A stretch of DNA of 64,000 nucleotides, taken from contig CM029620.1 of assembly GCA_017311315.1 (NCBI GenBank), positions 3,461,779 to 3,525,778 on the forward strand, given 5' to 3'. Positions 43,646 to 53,510 of this stretch are shown one piece after another. Position numbers and translations under genes: made by a program. Source of the DNA: Dendrocalamus latiflorus. Its lineage: Eukaryota > Streptophyta > Magnoliopsida > Poales > Poaceae. Under the pieces are notes generated by a model that was not told where the DNA came from, searched no databases, and was given only the letters and a program-made list of their open reading frames with translations. Positions within the stretch are counted from its first letter, which is position 1; every line of letters begins with the position of its first letter.

Positions 43646-44433
43646 AAATTTTCTGGCTAGAAGGGCTAACTGATCCTCTGGCAGCTGCTCTAACTGATCA
43701 TCAGTTACGTCACAGAGAGCAGCTAGAGAGAATCCACAAATCGACTCGGAAGAAGGTCCAAAACCAGACTGGGATCGGTGACTAAGGCCATCGACTGCGA
43801 CTTCGACCTACGAGAGACTATGTCAATCTCGTGAGTCTTGAGGCATGAGTACAACGTGTCAAGAGTCAAGGTCGAAAGATCGGTGCTGTCCTTGATGGTA
43901 GTCACTTTCATCTCCCAAACACGCAAATCCAGAGCTGCGAGCATCTGTCGAGCATTGTCCGAGTCGGGGTATGTGAGACCGATCGCTCGGAGGTTGCTCA
44001 AAATCTTGTGAAAACGCGCAAAGCACTCATCGAGGGACTCACCAGCGAGCATTTCAAACTTGTTGTAATCTCGCTTGAACTAGTCCTGTCGAACCGTCTT
44101 GATCTGGGTGGTGCCCTCATGGTATGCATCGAGGGTCACCCAGATGTCGAAGGCCGACGTCAGATGAGAGATGCGATCGAACTCGCTTCTGCTCAGACCC
44201 TGAATTATGATGTTCCTTACCTTAGCATTCGCCTCAACATCAGCCATGTTTCCGGCATTGATGTTCTCATTGGCAGGAACAGCATATCGGGTTTTCACCT
44301 TCCGCCAGATGGCATAACCCTGAGCCTGGATGTAGGTCTCCATCCGGCTCTTCCAGAAGGGATAATCAATGCCATCGAAAACGGAGGCTTGGTGGAATAC
44401 TTGTCTATCGCCATGTCTCTAGAGACCGGTTAA
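43646..44433 (-). pseudogene. SIRE-like Copia gag N-terminal part (broken)
   Basis: From 44343 down it encodes YIQAQGYAIWRKVK, SRSEFDRISHLTSAFDIWVT, YHEGTTQIKTV; then an in-frame TAG (~44080); then MLAGESLDECFARFHKILSN, LRAIGLTYPDSDNARQML and LTLDTLYSCLKTHEID. This is the UBN2/retrotran_gag domain of plant Copia. The start lies near 44420, about 25 bp from the primer-binding site. Confidence 0.8.
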
Positions 44434-44455
44434 GATCTATGAGGAAGAGCTAACC

Positions 44456-44468
44456 GGCTCTAATACCA
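44456..44468 (-). other. Primer-binding site (minus strand)
   Basis: On the minus strand TGGTATTAGAGCC, one mismatch from the initiator tRNA-Met site TGGTATCAGAGCC, just inside the LTR starting at 44479. Confidence 0.8.
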
Positions 44469-44478
44469 ATTGTTGAAT

Positions 44479-46240
44479 TGTTGGATCGAAATTGGCAACA
44501 GAGGAGGGTGAATGTTGCTTACAAATTTCCCCCCTAAAAGTATCCACTTAAAAACGTTCTTCTCCAATAGCAACAAACGCTATGAAGAAGAGGGTTATGC
44601 CCATAGAGAATACAAGCAAACAGAAGTGACAACGAGGCAAGGGACAACCGAAAAGAACAAGGCAAACAAAAACACCAACAGTAGTTACCTCAGCCGGGGC
44701 CGGTCAGACCGCCCAGGGCCGGTCAGACCACCCTTTAGGCGCCGGTCAGACCGCCCGTAAAGTGCCGGTCTGACCGCCCCTCAAGAACCGATCTGACCGC
44801 CATATTCAACCCGGTCTGACCGGTCCCCCCGAAAAACCAGAACAACAGACTAAACTTCTGCGCAGAAATTACAGAAACTTCAGATTTTGAGTAGGTTGAA
44901 AGATTGCTGCTGTTTTCTTCTGCCGAAAAGAGTAATAACCTATTCTAAACAACATAGAGACCTCAAACAACAAGGGAATTCATCAGGAACTCAAGAATTT
45001 CATATTTGAGTCAAAAAAACTGAAAACTTACAGGGAGCAGCACAGATTTTCAAATTGCCAACTAATCTTTGATCCTTAGACCATGAAATTAAGAGTTTAT
45101 CTAAGCAATAGTCTTAGAACTCAAAAACTCATCTCAGTGCACCATTTTTAGAAGAGAAAATCAAAACATCATCAAACCCTAGTTTTTCAAGAACAGGGGA
45201 ATTTTTTGACGAAGCTCAGGGAGAAAAGATAAAAATTTGAATTCATCATTTGCTCTAGGAAATGGAATGACCAAGTGGTCTAGAGTCTTTTCCTATCACA
45301 GAGCATCTCATTTGCAAATTCTTGAGAAGAAATCAACACTCACATCAAAAAGAAAAGAGGAAGAACAGAGAGTGCAGACACTGAAATAAAAGACATCACC
45401 GAGATTCAAACCACAAGCCAAATCGATTCATCCCCATGAATGATTGAATACAGAGGAATGATTACATGGAGTACCAACTCATCCTCTCTCTCACACACAA
45501 TCACAGGGCTCTCAAGAACAACCCAAGCCAAGAACCATACGGGAGAACATGGTAAACAACAAAAACCACTCCTCCTGCTCTTACCCACTCCTCAACAACT
45601 AAAGCCCAAAGCAAAAGAGACTCCCAAAGCCATCAACCCCTCTCACAAGTCATCTCCACCATGCAGGAGACAACCACCTATTTATACCCTTTGCATAATG
45701 GGTTCACATTTGCTTTGCCCATTAAGCTTTTGCGCTTTACCCACTAACTCTAACCAAATCAACTTCCTTTAGTGCAGCTTTGCGTATTCACCAAAACGCC
45801 CCTCCTGCACTTTCCGGGAAGCTTCCTCATTCCTTGCCTTCCAAGCCTCGTAGCCACCTTGAGCTCTCGCCGTCTTCGGCACACTTCGACCGCTCTGACC
45901 TCGGCACCGCCTGCACCTAGTCCGGTCAACCCGTGCCTCGCCACGACTCAGCCTCGATGTCCTGCAGCCATCACAGACAAGAAACACATCACATAGCACC
46001 GCTCGACATAATATGATCAACAATAGCATTAAGAGAAATCTTAAGCATGAAAAAGCCAAAAACCAATCGAATCAGGAAAATAGACATCCTAAGCACTTCG
46101 ACCAAGTTTGACCAAGTCCGACCGAAACCAATTGCACCGTGCAATGCCATGGTCCAAACCACACAAACCAAACTCGACTTTTCTAAAACAGAAGTCAATT
46201 ACTCATCACACACACGGGATCACCTCCACATGGTCTATCA
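44479..46240 (-). repeat. SIRE-like LTR (C), 5' LTR of the broken element
   Basis: TGTTGGATCGAAATTGG ... CATGGTCTATCA, 1762 bp. It is closer to LTRs A and D than to LTR B: it shares CAGCTTTGCGTATTCACC, AACGCCCCTCCTGCA and the Phe/Ser-rich middle with D. It contains about six CGGTCWGACCG dyads (44695-44825). The element's two LTRs (B and C) are therefore of different subtypes. Confidence 0.8.
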
Positions 46241-47088
46241 CAAAGTCAACACAAGAAATGGAGGGAAAACCAGCCACTCTACTCATGCTTGAGTCAATTC
46301 TCTAAATTGCCCCTCAAGCACCTTCCCGGAAGCTTCCCGCAACCGGCACCCTGACCGTCTGGACCTCGACTCCTCCCCGAGTCTAGTCCCGGTCCGCTCC
46401 GCTGCACACGACCGCACCCGGCATCTTGACCGTCTGGACCTCAGCTCCTCCCTGAGCCTAATCCCGGTCCACCTCGCCGCTGCCCGTCGTGTCCACCCGA
46501 CTCCGACCGACTGGACCTCCGACTCCACCTGAGTCTAGTCCTGGTCTGTTCCGTCGCACACGACCACAACCGACATCCAACCATCTGGACCTCCGACTCC
46601 TCCCTGAGCCTAGTCCCGGTCCACTCGTCGTTGCCCGTCGTGTCCACCACCGGTAGCTCCAGCTTCGGTTCCTCGTCTCCCGACTCGCAACCACCTCAGC
46701 AGCCTCAATCATCTTCGACGTCTCTGACCATCTGGAGCTCAACACCTCCGATGCCTAGTCCCGATACTCCCACGCCTCAGCATGACCTAGCTCCAAAGTC
46801 CTGCAGTCACAAAGACAAGCAAACCGTCACATAGCACCGCACGAAACAACATAATCAACAATAGCATTAGTAAAAGGTACTCAACCCTGGAATACCCAAA
46901 ACAAACTCAAACTCTCTAACTCAAGCGTCAATTACTCATCACAAACATGGGGAAATTTCCACATGGTCTCTCACAATCAACCATAGGTGCATAAGCAACT
47001 GCACATATCAGCACTTTGAGCAATCCCATTTCATTGTGACAAATCAACATAAGTAGTAATCATTAAAAAATATAAAAATCAACATGTC
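46241..47088 (-). repeat. Direct repeat of 40031-40879 (LTR B end plus flank)
   Basis: Starting exactly at CAAAGTCAAC (46241 and 40031), 733 bp of LTR B and a further ~115 bp (CAATSAACCATAGGTGCAT ... ATCATTAAA) are repeated with only scattered substitutions and equal length. It lies directly against LTR C with no LTR start of its own. Confidence 0.88.
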
Positions 47089-47092
47089 GATT

Positions 47093-47174
47093 CCTGAGTC
47101 ACCCATGACGATGACCCGCACGCCCTGCTTCCTGCCAGGTTCGCCACTACAGCCGACACTACCACAGCCGCCAT
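47093..47174 (-). pseudogene. MIRO N-terminal fragment
   Basis: On the minus strand an ATG (47172-47174) opens MAAVVVSAVVANLAG; one frame over, the sequence reads RKQGVRVIVMGDSG. Plant MIRO proteins start with a short Ala-rich stretch followed by a G1 segment of the form GVRVVVxGDxGTGKSS. Here the start and the G1 motif are in different frames, and homology ends within the P-loop, before GKS. A CTAGGGTTTT-type leader lies upstream (47200-47215). With the EF-hand exon at 38448-38624 it makes a split, dead MIRO copy; the rest of the GTPase domain is absent from the window. Confidence 0.6.
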
Positions 47175-47460
47175 GTACACGCCTCCTCTCTCTCGCTCCT
47201 CGGGCTAGGGTTTTGGGGGATTTAGGCACCATGCTGCTTGGCGTGGTGTGTCTATCGGATCAGGCACTAGCGCCCGGGGAGGGGCTAGGAGCCGAGGAGG
47301 AGGAGCTCACGAGGCATCACCGCTAAAATTGATGGGGAGGAGAGAATGGAGACGGGCTCAAGATTGGCGATGGGATCGGGGCCTTGGGGTTTGAGGGCAA
47401 GGGGATCGCAAGAGAGGCATCAGGCGAGGAGAGCTGATGACTAGTCCCACCAGTCGGTGC
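47175..47460 (-). other. 5' leader and upstream DNA of the MIRO fragment
   Basis: GC-rich with CT-repeat (CCTCCTCTCTCTCGCTCC) on the plus strand, typical of grass 5' leaders. No independent coding signal. Confidence 0.4.
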
Positions 47461-47477
47461 GTAATTTCAAGTGGTTG

Positions 47478-47860
47478 GGTTGGTGGCAGATGAACCACCA
47501 TTTGCCACCACCAACTCCTAGGAATACGTACTCGTATTTCTAATATACACCATTAATGGTATTGTTATACTTCTTTATCTATTTGAGCATACTCTAAAAT
47601 CATTATAAGATACTTCAAAGTGAGTTCTATGAAAAAAATTCATCAAAGTTTACATTTTAGAGCATAATTTGTGCGTGTACTCCTTTTATACATGGAAAAG
47701 TGTATATAGCAATTCTAATGAAAATTTTTCAACCCAGTCATATTGGAGTATCTTAGAATTAGCATTAAAGTATACCAAAAGTAATAAAGAGATACAAAAT
47801 AGACGTTTAAGCTGTGTATTGGAAGTGGGAGTATTTACTCCTGTGTGTACGGAAAAGGCT
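47478..47860. other. AT-rich stretch ending in a TA-tract-associated terminus
   Basis: No gene. At 47478-47518 GTTGGTGGCA and TGCCACCACCAAC form a small hairpin. The right end (GGGAGTATTTACTCC, then GGAAAAGGCTT) resembles the right end of the element at 18640 and adjoins a TA-rich tract, so this may be another member of that family. Confidence 0.4.
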
Positions 47861-47862
47861 TA

Positions 47863-47896
47863 CATATATACATATACATATATATACATATATATA
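47863..47896. repeat. TA-rich microsatellite
   Basis: TACATATATACATATACATATA-like tract lying between two element-like termini. Confidence 0.85.
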
Positions 47897-47929
47897 GAAC
47901 ACCGAAATAGAGCACTATAGTGTCTGGGC

Positions 47930-48286
47930 ACCAAACCTCCCTACCTTTGGATTGCTTTTAGATGCGTGCAAGTGTAATGATATGTAATATATCAAGCAAA
48001 CCCGTTACCATTCATTAATTCAAAAAGGTATAAATTTGAAAAAAGGAAGTCATTGATTTAGCATGCTGAATCAATAATAGATGGAAAGTCTTAATCATGG
48101 CTCTATGATTGAGACTTTCCATTCATGATTAAGACTTTTCACCCATGATTGATTTAGCATGCTAAATCAATAAGTTTCTTTCTAAATTGATGTCTTTTTA
48201 AATTAATAAATGTTAACGGTTTGCTTGATATATTATATATCATTAAATTTACACGTATCTAAAAGAAATTTAAAGGCAGGGAAGTA
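47930..48286. mobile_element. Foldback MITE upstream of the PKS-like gene
   Basis: About 100 bp at each end are inverted copies: CCCTACCTTT, CTTTTAGATGCGTG, GTAATGATATGTAATATATC, AAGCAAACCCGTTA on the left and the inverse on the right, around a core containing GATTTAGCATGCTAAATC palindromes and TCATGATTAAGACTTT. Total ~357 bp with no coding capacity. It ends about 320 bp before the PKS-like start codon. Confidence 0.75.
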
Positions 48287-48604
48287 AGGAGTTCTAATGG
48301 AATTTTAACATAAAGTTGAATTTTACGGAAAACTCGTTTGTCTCTTTCTCTCTTTCTGGATATTACACGAAGCATATAAGCACCTCTTGTGGATCATTCG
48401 TTACTTTCCATATTCCTGTAGGATCACGCTAGATTTGACATTTAATTCCTGCATGGTTTTCTGTGTCCCCTCGAAACGGACCCTTGATAGCGCCAGCTAT
48501 GTGTGGTTAACGTGCCATGACAAGGATATATCCGTGCGAGCTCACTCCGCTTAACCATCTACCACCAGTCCACCACACAGCATCGTGAGGCAGGCGCGCA
48601 GAGC
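48287..48604 (+). promoter_or_regulatory. Proximal promoter and leader of the PKS-like gene
   Basis: About 320 bp between a MITE and the start codon. TATA-like elements are CATATAAG (48373-48380) and GGATATATCC (48521-48530, itself palindromic). The first MITE-free base lies near 48287, so distal regulatory DNA would fall inside or beyond the transposon. Confidence 0.35.
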
Positions 48605-49876
48605 ATGGACGGACGAAGAGCAGCAACGACGCCACCGGCGTCGCAGAGCGGCGGCCGGCTCACCGACGACGGTGATGAGGAGCTCGGCGTCTTCACCGCC
48701 GAGCGTTACTTCAACGGCGCCCTCGTGGCCGAGGACGCCCTGTGGTGCGACCGCTCGTCGTCGTCGTTCTCGTCCGCAATCAAGACTGGGCAGCGGGAAG
48801 GTTCCGCCCCGACGCCGACGGCCGCCACCAGCTCCTCGGAGAACAGCTGGAACAGCCGCTCCGCGCTTCTGCCCAACCCTCCGGTGGTCGCCGCCGCCCC
48901 GGCCGTTGAAGCGAAGACTTCCAGGGCAGCAAGTGAACACACGGGAAGGAAGCCGTCGTCGTCGTCTCACCTGCGGCGATGGCTATGCGCCTGCGCCGGC
49001 GGCGACGGCGAGGAGTCGGTGAGCGCCGACGTGTATCCACATGAAGTGGATGCCGGCCCCGTTCTCGGTGGCAAGAAACGTAGCACCGAAGCGGATGCTA
49101 TGTTGCCGAGAAGGATGAGCAAAGAGACGGCCGTGGAGGAAGTCACCATGGTGAGGGTGAGGCCTGGCAAGAGGGTCGACGACGGCGATCCGTTCCTCTC
49201 CGGAGCGGCAACGCTTGCTCCCGTGCAGCCCGCGGAAGCTGGCCACCGCCGAGGCCCCAACTCCGGCGAATCGTCCATGCGGATGCTGAATCCCACAACC
49301 ACCGCCTCCTCCGACGAGCGGCGGCGCAAATATTTGGATATGTTCCGCCCGGCAGGCCAAGGGAGCACGCTCGTATCGGCGAAGCAAAACTCTGCCTTTA
49401 CGATCGTCGCCGGAAGCACGGCGCGGGGCGGTGCTGCAAGTGCAGCCGACAGTGGCGGAGGAAGCCCCGACCCACCACACCGGGCATGCAGCAGCTGGCG
49501 CGACTCCGGCGTGGACGACGCGGCGCCCAGCGAGCTCGAGTGCATGTACCTACCAAGCGAGGCGAGTGTCGTGTGGAGCGTTGTCACCGCGGAAGGCGCG
49601 GCGTCCGGCAACTTCTCTAGCGCGGCGTCGGGGTACTACTACTACTACTACAACGACGGCTACGAGGAGGCGGCGTTGCGAAACACGGCGGCCGCGAAGA
49701 GCAACCGGAGGAGCGGCGGCGGCTTGCTGATGGGCTGTATGTCCCAGAGTGCCGTCGATGCCATAGGCCCGGCTCGGGCGTACGTTCACCGGCCGGAGGT
49801 CGAGCCGGCCGCCGTGGCGAGGCTGAGCACTGCCACCGCCGACCGGAGCGGCCCAGACGTGATGCGCCGCCGATAG
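48605..49876 (+). CDS. Phytochrome kinase substrate (PKS)-like protein
   Basis: An intact, intronless frame of 423 codons, close to the length of Arabidopsis PKS1-4, which also lack introns. The diagnostic N-terminal motif EELGVFTAERYFNG is at about residues 25-38. Basic and Ser-rich segments follow, with SHLRRWLCACAGG near 120-132. A C-terminal GGGLLMGCMSQSAVDA at about 368-384 matches the conserved PKS C-terminal block. PKS proteins are plasma-membrane-associated partners of phytochromes and phototropin/NPH3 and act in phototropism and light-dependent growth. The protein is largely disordered, with a Tyr run from a (TAC)n repeat near residue 342. The ATG at 48605 is the first in frame and precedes the motif by 24 residues. 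No stops or frame changes are seen. Confidence 0.82.
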   Translation: MDGRRAATTPPASQSGGRLTDDGDEELGVFTAERYFNGALVAEDALWCDRSSSSFSSAIKTGQREGSAPTPTAATSSSENSWNSRSALLPNPPVVAAAPAVEAKTSRAASEHTGRKPSSSSHLRRWLCACAGGDGEESVSADVYPHEVDAGPVLGGKKRSTEADAMLPRRMSKETAVEEVTMVRVRPGKRVDDGDPFLSGAATLAPVQPAEAGHRRGPNSGESSMRMLNPTTTASSDERRRKYLDMFRPAGQGSTLVSAKQNSAFTIVAGSTARGGAASAADSGGGSPDPPHRACSSWRDSGVDDAAPSELECMYLPSEASVVWSVVTAEGAASGNFSSAASGYYYYYYNDGYEEAALRNTAAAKSNRRSGGGLLMGCMSQSAVDAIGPARAYVHRPEVEPAAVARLSTATADRSGPDVMRRR

Positions 49877-50586
49877 GTTGGTTGCATTCGGAGTTTGGAA
49901 GCTTGTGGCGATTGAGGGCGACGCTGCCCGCATGGATTAGTGGATGTGTGATTTTGGGGAAATTGTTTGTGTTTTTATTTAATTTTTGTTAGGAAACGAT
50001 AAACACTTGTGGTGGATATACTTTGTGGATGATGACTCTTCAAAGCTATCATCATCTATGTACAGTACACAACCTTACACTGGTAAGTCTAAAGACAATA
50101 TTCTGACCGCGACGTGGACCTTAGTTTATTATGCTTATTTGTGTATATGAACATGAATTTGGTGTCCATGGAACCGGCGTCCCCATTAGCCATTTCAATA
50201 TGTTGTTCAAAAATCCAACAAAACATCAGAGATGTAGTTCACATAGAGTTATGTGAATATGCAAAATTTCAATTTCAAATTCGTCTCTGGTACCATAAAC
50301 CAAAGACAAGCAGTCATGGTGTAGATAATACAGTTTTAGCAAATATTTAGAATTAATTTTAGCATAATTAATCAAAGTGAAAGCATGATTGCAGTAGCAT
50401 TTAAATGACTTAATCAGCATGCACACATGTCAAATAGTATACTATGGCCAGCATATACATCATGTGTAAGACCAAAATCAGCATAAAGCTAAGATTTAGA
50501 ATGATATTTATTGCTCTCAAAAGGTTAGTTGTACAAGATTTAATCTTGGCCATCTCAACACTGATTTTAATGTGTAATCAAATATA
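49877..50586. other. 3' flank of the PKS-like gene
   Basis: AT-rich DNA with no recognisable gene. The stretch after 49960 (TTTTATTTAATTTTTGTTAGG) is a plausible 3' UTR. Short frames on both strands (50114-50350 plus, 50226-50426 minus) lack any domain. Confidence 0.5.
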
Positions 50587-50587
50587 A

Positions 50588-50596
<9 letters not shown>

Positions 50597-50646
<50 letters not shown>
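50597..50646. repeat. (TA)n microsatellite
   Basis: A pure TA tract of about 50 bp directly before a small TIR element; a shorter TA tract (51002-51010) lies directly after it. Confidence 0.95.
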
Positions 50647-50648
<2 letters not shown>

Positions 50649-51001
50649 AAAATTACATAAGGCAACTGGGTGCCTAGGCACCCACATCAAGAACCGTCCG
50701 ATACACGTGTATGATTGATAATTTTTTTGAGTTTGGGTATGAAAATGTTTTATACCCTTGATATATTTATGGTAAGTAAGTTTTGAACTCAGTTCAAACT
50801 AGTTTGAACTGCTTTTGAGTTCAATACGACTACAGTGAGTATATACCATAAAAATAGTTCAAACTAATTAAACTGAAGTTGAATTTAATTTTTTTCGGGG
50901 TTTGGCATCTCAAATATACTTTTTTATAGGTATATGAAATCAAACGTTGCGAATCTCAAAGCAAATCAACGGGTATTGATATGGGTGCCTAGGCACCTGG
51001 G
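50647..51001. mobile_element. Micron-like element in a TA microsatellite
   Basis: 355 bp flanked on both sides by TA repeats. Near each end lies the same 14 bp perfect palindrome GGTGCCTAGGCACC, followed inward by CACATCAAGAACCGT on the left and, inverted, CATATCAATACCCGT on the right, so the ends are inverted repeats of ~35 bp. No coding capacity. Size, TIR layout and TA flanks fit the rice Micron description. Confidence 0.7.
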
Positions 51002-51179
51002 TATATATATGATCCAACAAGTCATTCATATATTATTCATATGCACTAGAAGTATCGCTTGTCTTTTTTGTTATTTCTTGCTACCAAAGACAAATTTGAA
51101 AATGAATTTTGCAAGTTCACATAAATTTATGTGTACTACATCCGTGAATTTTTTTTGTATTTTTCAAACATTGCATCAT

Positions 51180-51347
51180 GGTAAAATTGTTAATAAGGGA
51201 CGTGGTAACATTGTGAAGTTCCTCCGCATGAGGATGGCATTGCATAACAAGAAGGTCAGGCCACAGAGCCTCTCGGTGGGGGATCTAGTCCTCAAAAAAT
51301 TGCTTCACTCTGCGATAGCAGGCAAGCTGGAATCCCGGTAGGAGGGG
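51180..51347 (+). pseudogene. Ty3/gypsy integrase C-terminal remnant
   Basis: Encodes MRMALHNKKVRPQSLSVGDL then VLKKLLHS and AGKLESR, the familiar end of gypsy integrase before the 3' LTR. It is directly followed by a polypurine tract GGTAGGAGGGG (51337-51347) and the LTR. Confidence 0.75.
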
Positions 51348-52701
51348 TGATGTGGCCAAGAGTGTGAATGCTATATTTATTTGTGCTTCATCTATGCAAT
51401 CTGAAGTTACAAGTTTTAGTAGTGCTGAATTGCACAAGGAGAAAGAAGTAATCAGTTATGGGAGAGAGAAGAATATCCTAGTTCGTGTGGATGCTTATGT
51501 GATTCCTCCTTTGCGTAGTGCAAACAAGATAACAATGCATAGAATTAGAGGTGTGGATAGAGAAGAAAGAAAGTTAGTTTAGCTAAAGAGGAAGACACAA
51601 GATCAATCAAGTTCTTGTGATTGCAGTTCTATCCACAATGTTAATGAAGTTCTCAACACCAATTCTAAGGTTTATAATGTACAAAAAATACATATTTGGA
51701 AAGCTAATGAAGTCTACTTTCCAACAAATTAAACGACGCTTGATTGTAGCTTCCTACACAAAGTTATGGCAACTTCATTGGATGTTGCACGAGCTGTCCG
51801 GAGAGACACGCGAGACCTGCCAAACATAAAGAGTCCGAGTATTGCAATGCAAGTAAGGGTAAAATCCGACCACACCATGGTTTTCCAAAGGTTGAGAAGG
51901 ATTCCATTTCAGGTTCCAAACCGAGTTGGAAGCCCCTTGAACAAGAAAAGAAAACATATACAAATTTGAATCCAGTTCGGATTCGGTTCGGGTCAAACAG
52001 GAAGCCCAATACTAAAACGCCCATAACTTTCACCAACAGAGTCCGATTTGGGTGTTCTTGGACTTGTCAGAAAGCTATTTCGACGCCCCATACAATGGAT
52101 AAGGTGCCAGCCATAGAATCCTTATAATCATGTCACAAATTGAGAGAGAATCTGGTGGTAGTAGTTTAGATATTTCCTTTTTAGTTCGTATTGGAGTTTG
52201 TTTCGGCCTTAGCCTAGGTTGTGCGTGAGTTTTAGTCAAGGCCGTGCATTGTGCACCAATATAAGGCCAGGGCCTTAGCCCTATTGTAACTTAGGCTATG
52301 ATATGATAAGTTTTTATACTTGTGAAATAAAGGAAAAATCGCCATGATGGTTGGTAGCGGCCAGATTGCGTGATTGCAAGGTTTTCTCGTTTGGAGTTTG
52401 CTGAGTTGGTGCAAAGCAATAATAGAAGATTCCTGAGATTGCCCATTGAATCTACAAGGTTCATCTCTTCTAATTTGGTTCTTCTTGCTGAATTCACGGT
52501 TTGGGAAGTTCGGCGGATTGCTTCTAGTGTGCACCTTGCATACTAGTGCAAATTGCCTTTATCAATATTGTTTGCTGCATCAAGACAAGGATAAGACTCT
52601 ATCCAAGGAGAAGGAACCTCGCTGATCGTACCGGAAAAGATCGGGCCATCCCTATGCATCAACTAATCCTTAGTTGGTCCACATCTAGGAGGGGTCCTAC
52701 A
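51348..52701 (+). repeat. 3' LTR of a truncated gypsy element
   Basis: 1354 bp from TGATGTGGCC (just after the polypurine tract) to GGGGTCCTACA. The body has CTTTCCAACAAATT and GAAAGCTATTTCGACGCC phrases and a likely polyadenylation region (GTGAAATAAAGG near 52322). No matching 5' LTR is present; the left part of the element is missing. Confidence 0.8.
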
Positions 52702-52849
52702 TAGTCACTGACTCGCTGCGAACAGGCTCTTACCACCTCTCAACCCTCAAAGATATCTGTCTCAAACATACATGGAATGGGGATCGCCTGCGCCGTTACT
52801 ACACGTAACTGATAGTGCAAGGATGACCCTAGCAGGCCCATGTGTACAT

Positions 52850-53480
52850 TTTTATAATCAAGAAAGCTTACCCATGCAAACGGTGGCCATAAAGCAGCAT
52901 GTTGACCCCTATAGACAATCCCTGCTGAATTATGTAAAAATAGAGCATGGAGCCTATAGGCTCCACACCAAACTCTGCGGAGTATAAAGCCAGACCCTCG
53001 TGCGTCCCAGGCAACTCCACGGTGTATAAATAGAGCGCGGAGCCCCTAGGCGGAGCACGCCAAACTCTGCAAAGTATAAAGCACCGGGACCCTCATGCAT
53101 CCTAGGCAACTCTACGGAGTATAAATAGAGAGCATAGGCCCTAGGCTCTGTGCTAAATGCTAAGGACTATAAAGCGTCGGGGCCCTCGAGTGTCCCGGGC
53201 CATTCTACAGAGTATAAAATATAGTGCGGAGCCTAGGGGCTCTATGCCACACCATAGAGTATAAAGCAATGGGACCCTCATGAGTCCTGGGCCACTCTAC
53301 AGAGCATAAAAGGAGTGCGAAGTTGACGGGCCTTGTGCCAAACTCTATAGAGTATAAATAAAGCATGGGGTTGATGGGCTCCATGCAAAACTCCACGGAG
53401 TATAAAGCGCTGGAACCCTCGTGCGTCCTGGGCCACTTTACGGAGTATGAATAGGGCGAAGCATAAACAAAAGTGCAGCG
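52850..53480. repeat. Degenerate ~95 bp tandem repeat with TATA-like boxes
   Basis: Six or seven imperfect units built from CTCTRCGGAGTATAAATAGAG, GCGGAGCCCCTAGG, CCAAACTCTGCGGAGTATAAAG and GGGACCCTCRTGCGTCC. GTATAAA recurs at least ten times in one orientation. No coding sense on either strand. Confidence 0.85.
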
Positions 53481-53510
53481 TGAGTATACAGCCCCGAAAT
53501 TCGAGCGCTG

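Noticed and set aside
48551..49933. Long frames antisense or alternative to the PKS-like gene (for example 48967-49611 minus)
   Set aside because: High GC content opens all frames; only the plus frame 48605-49876 carries conserved motifs.
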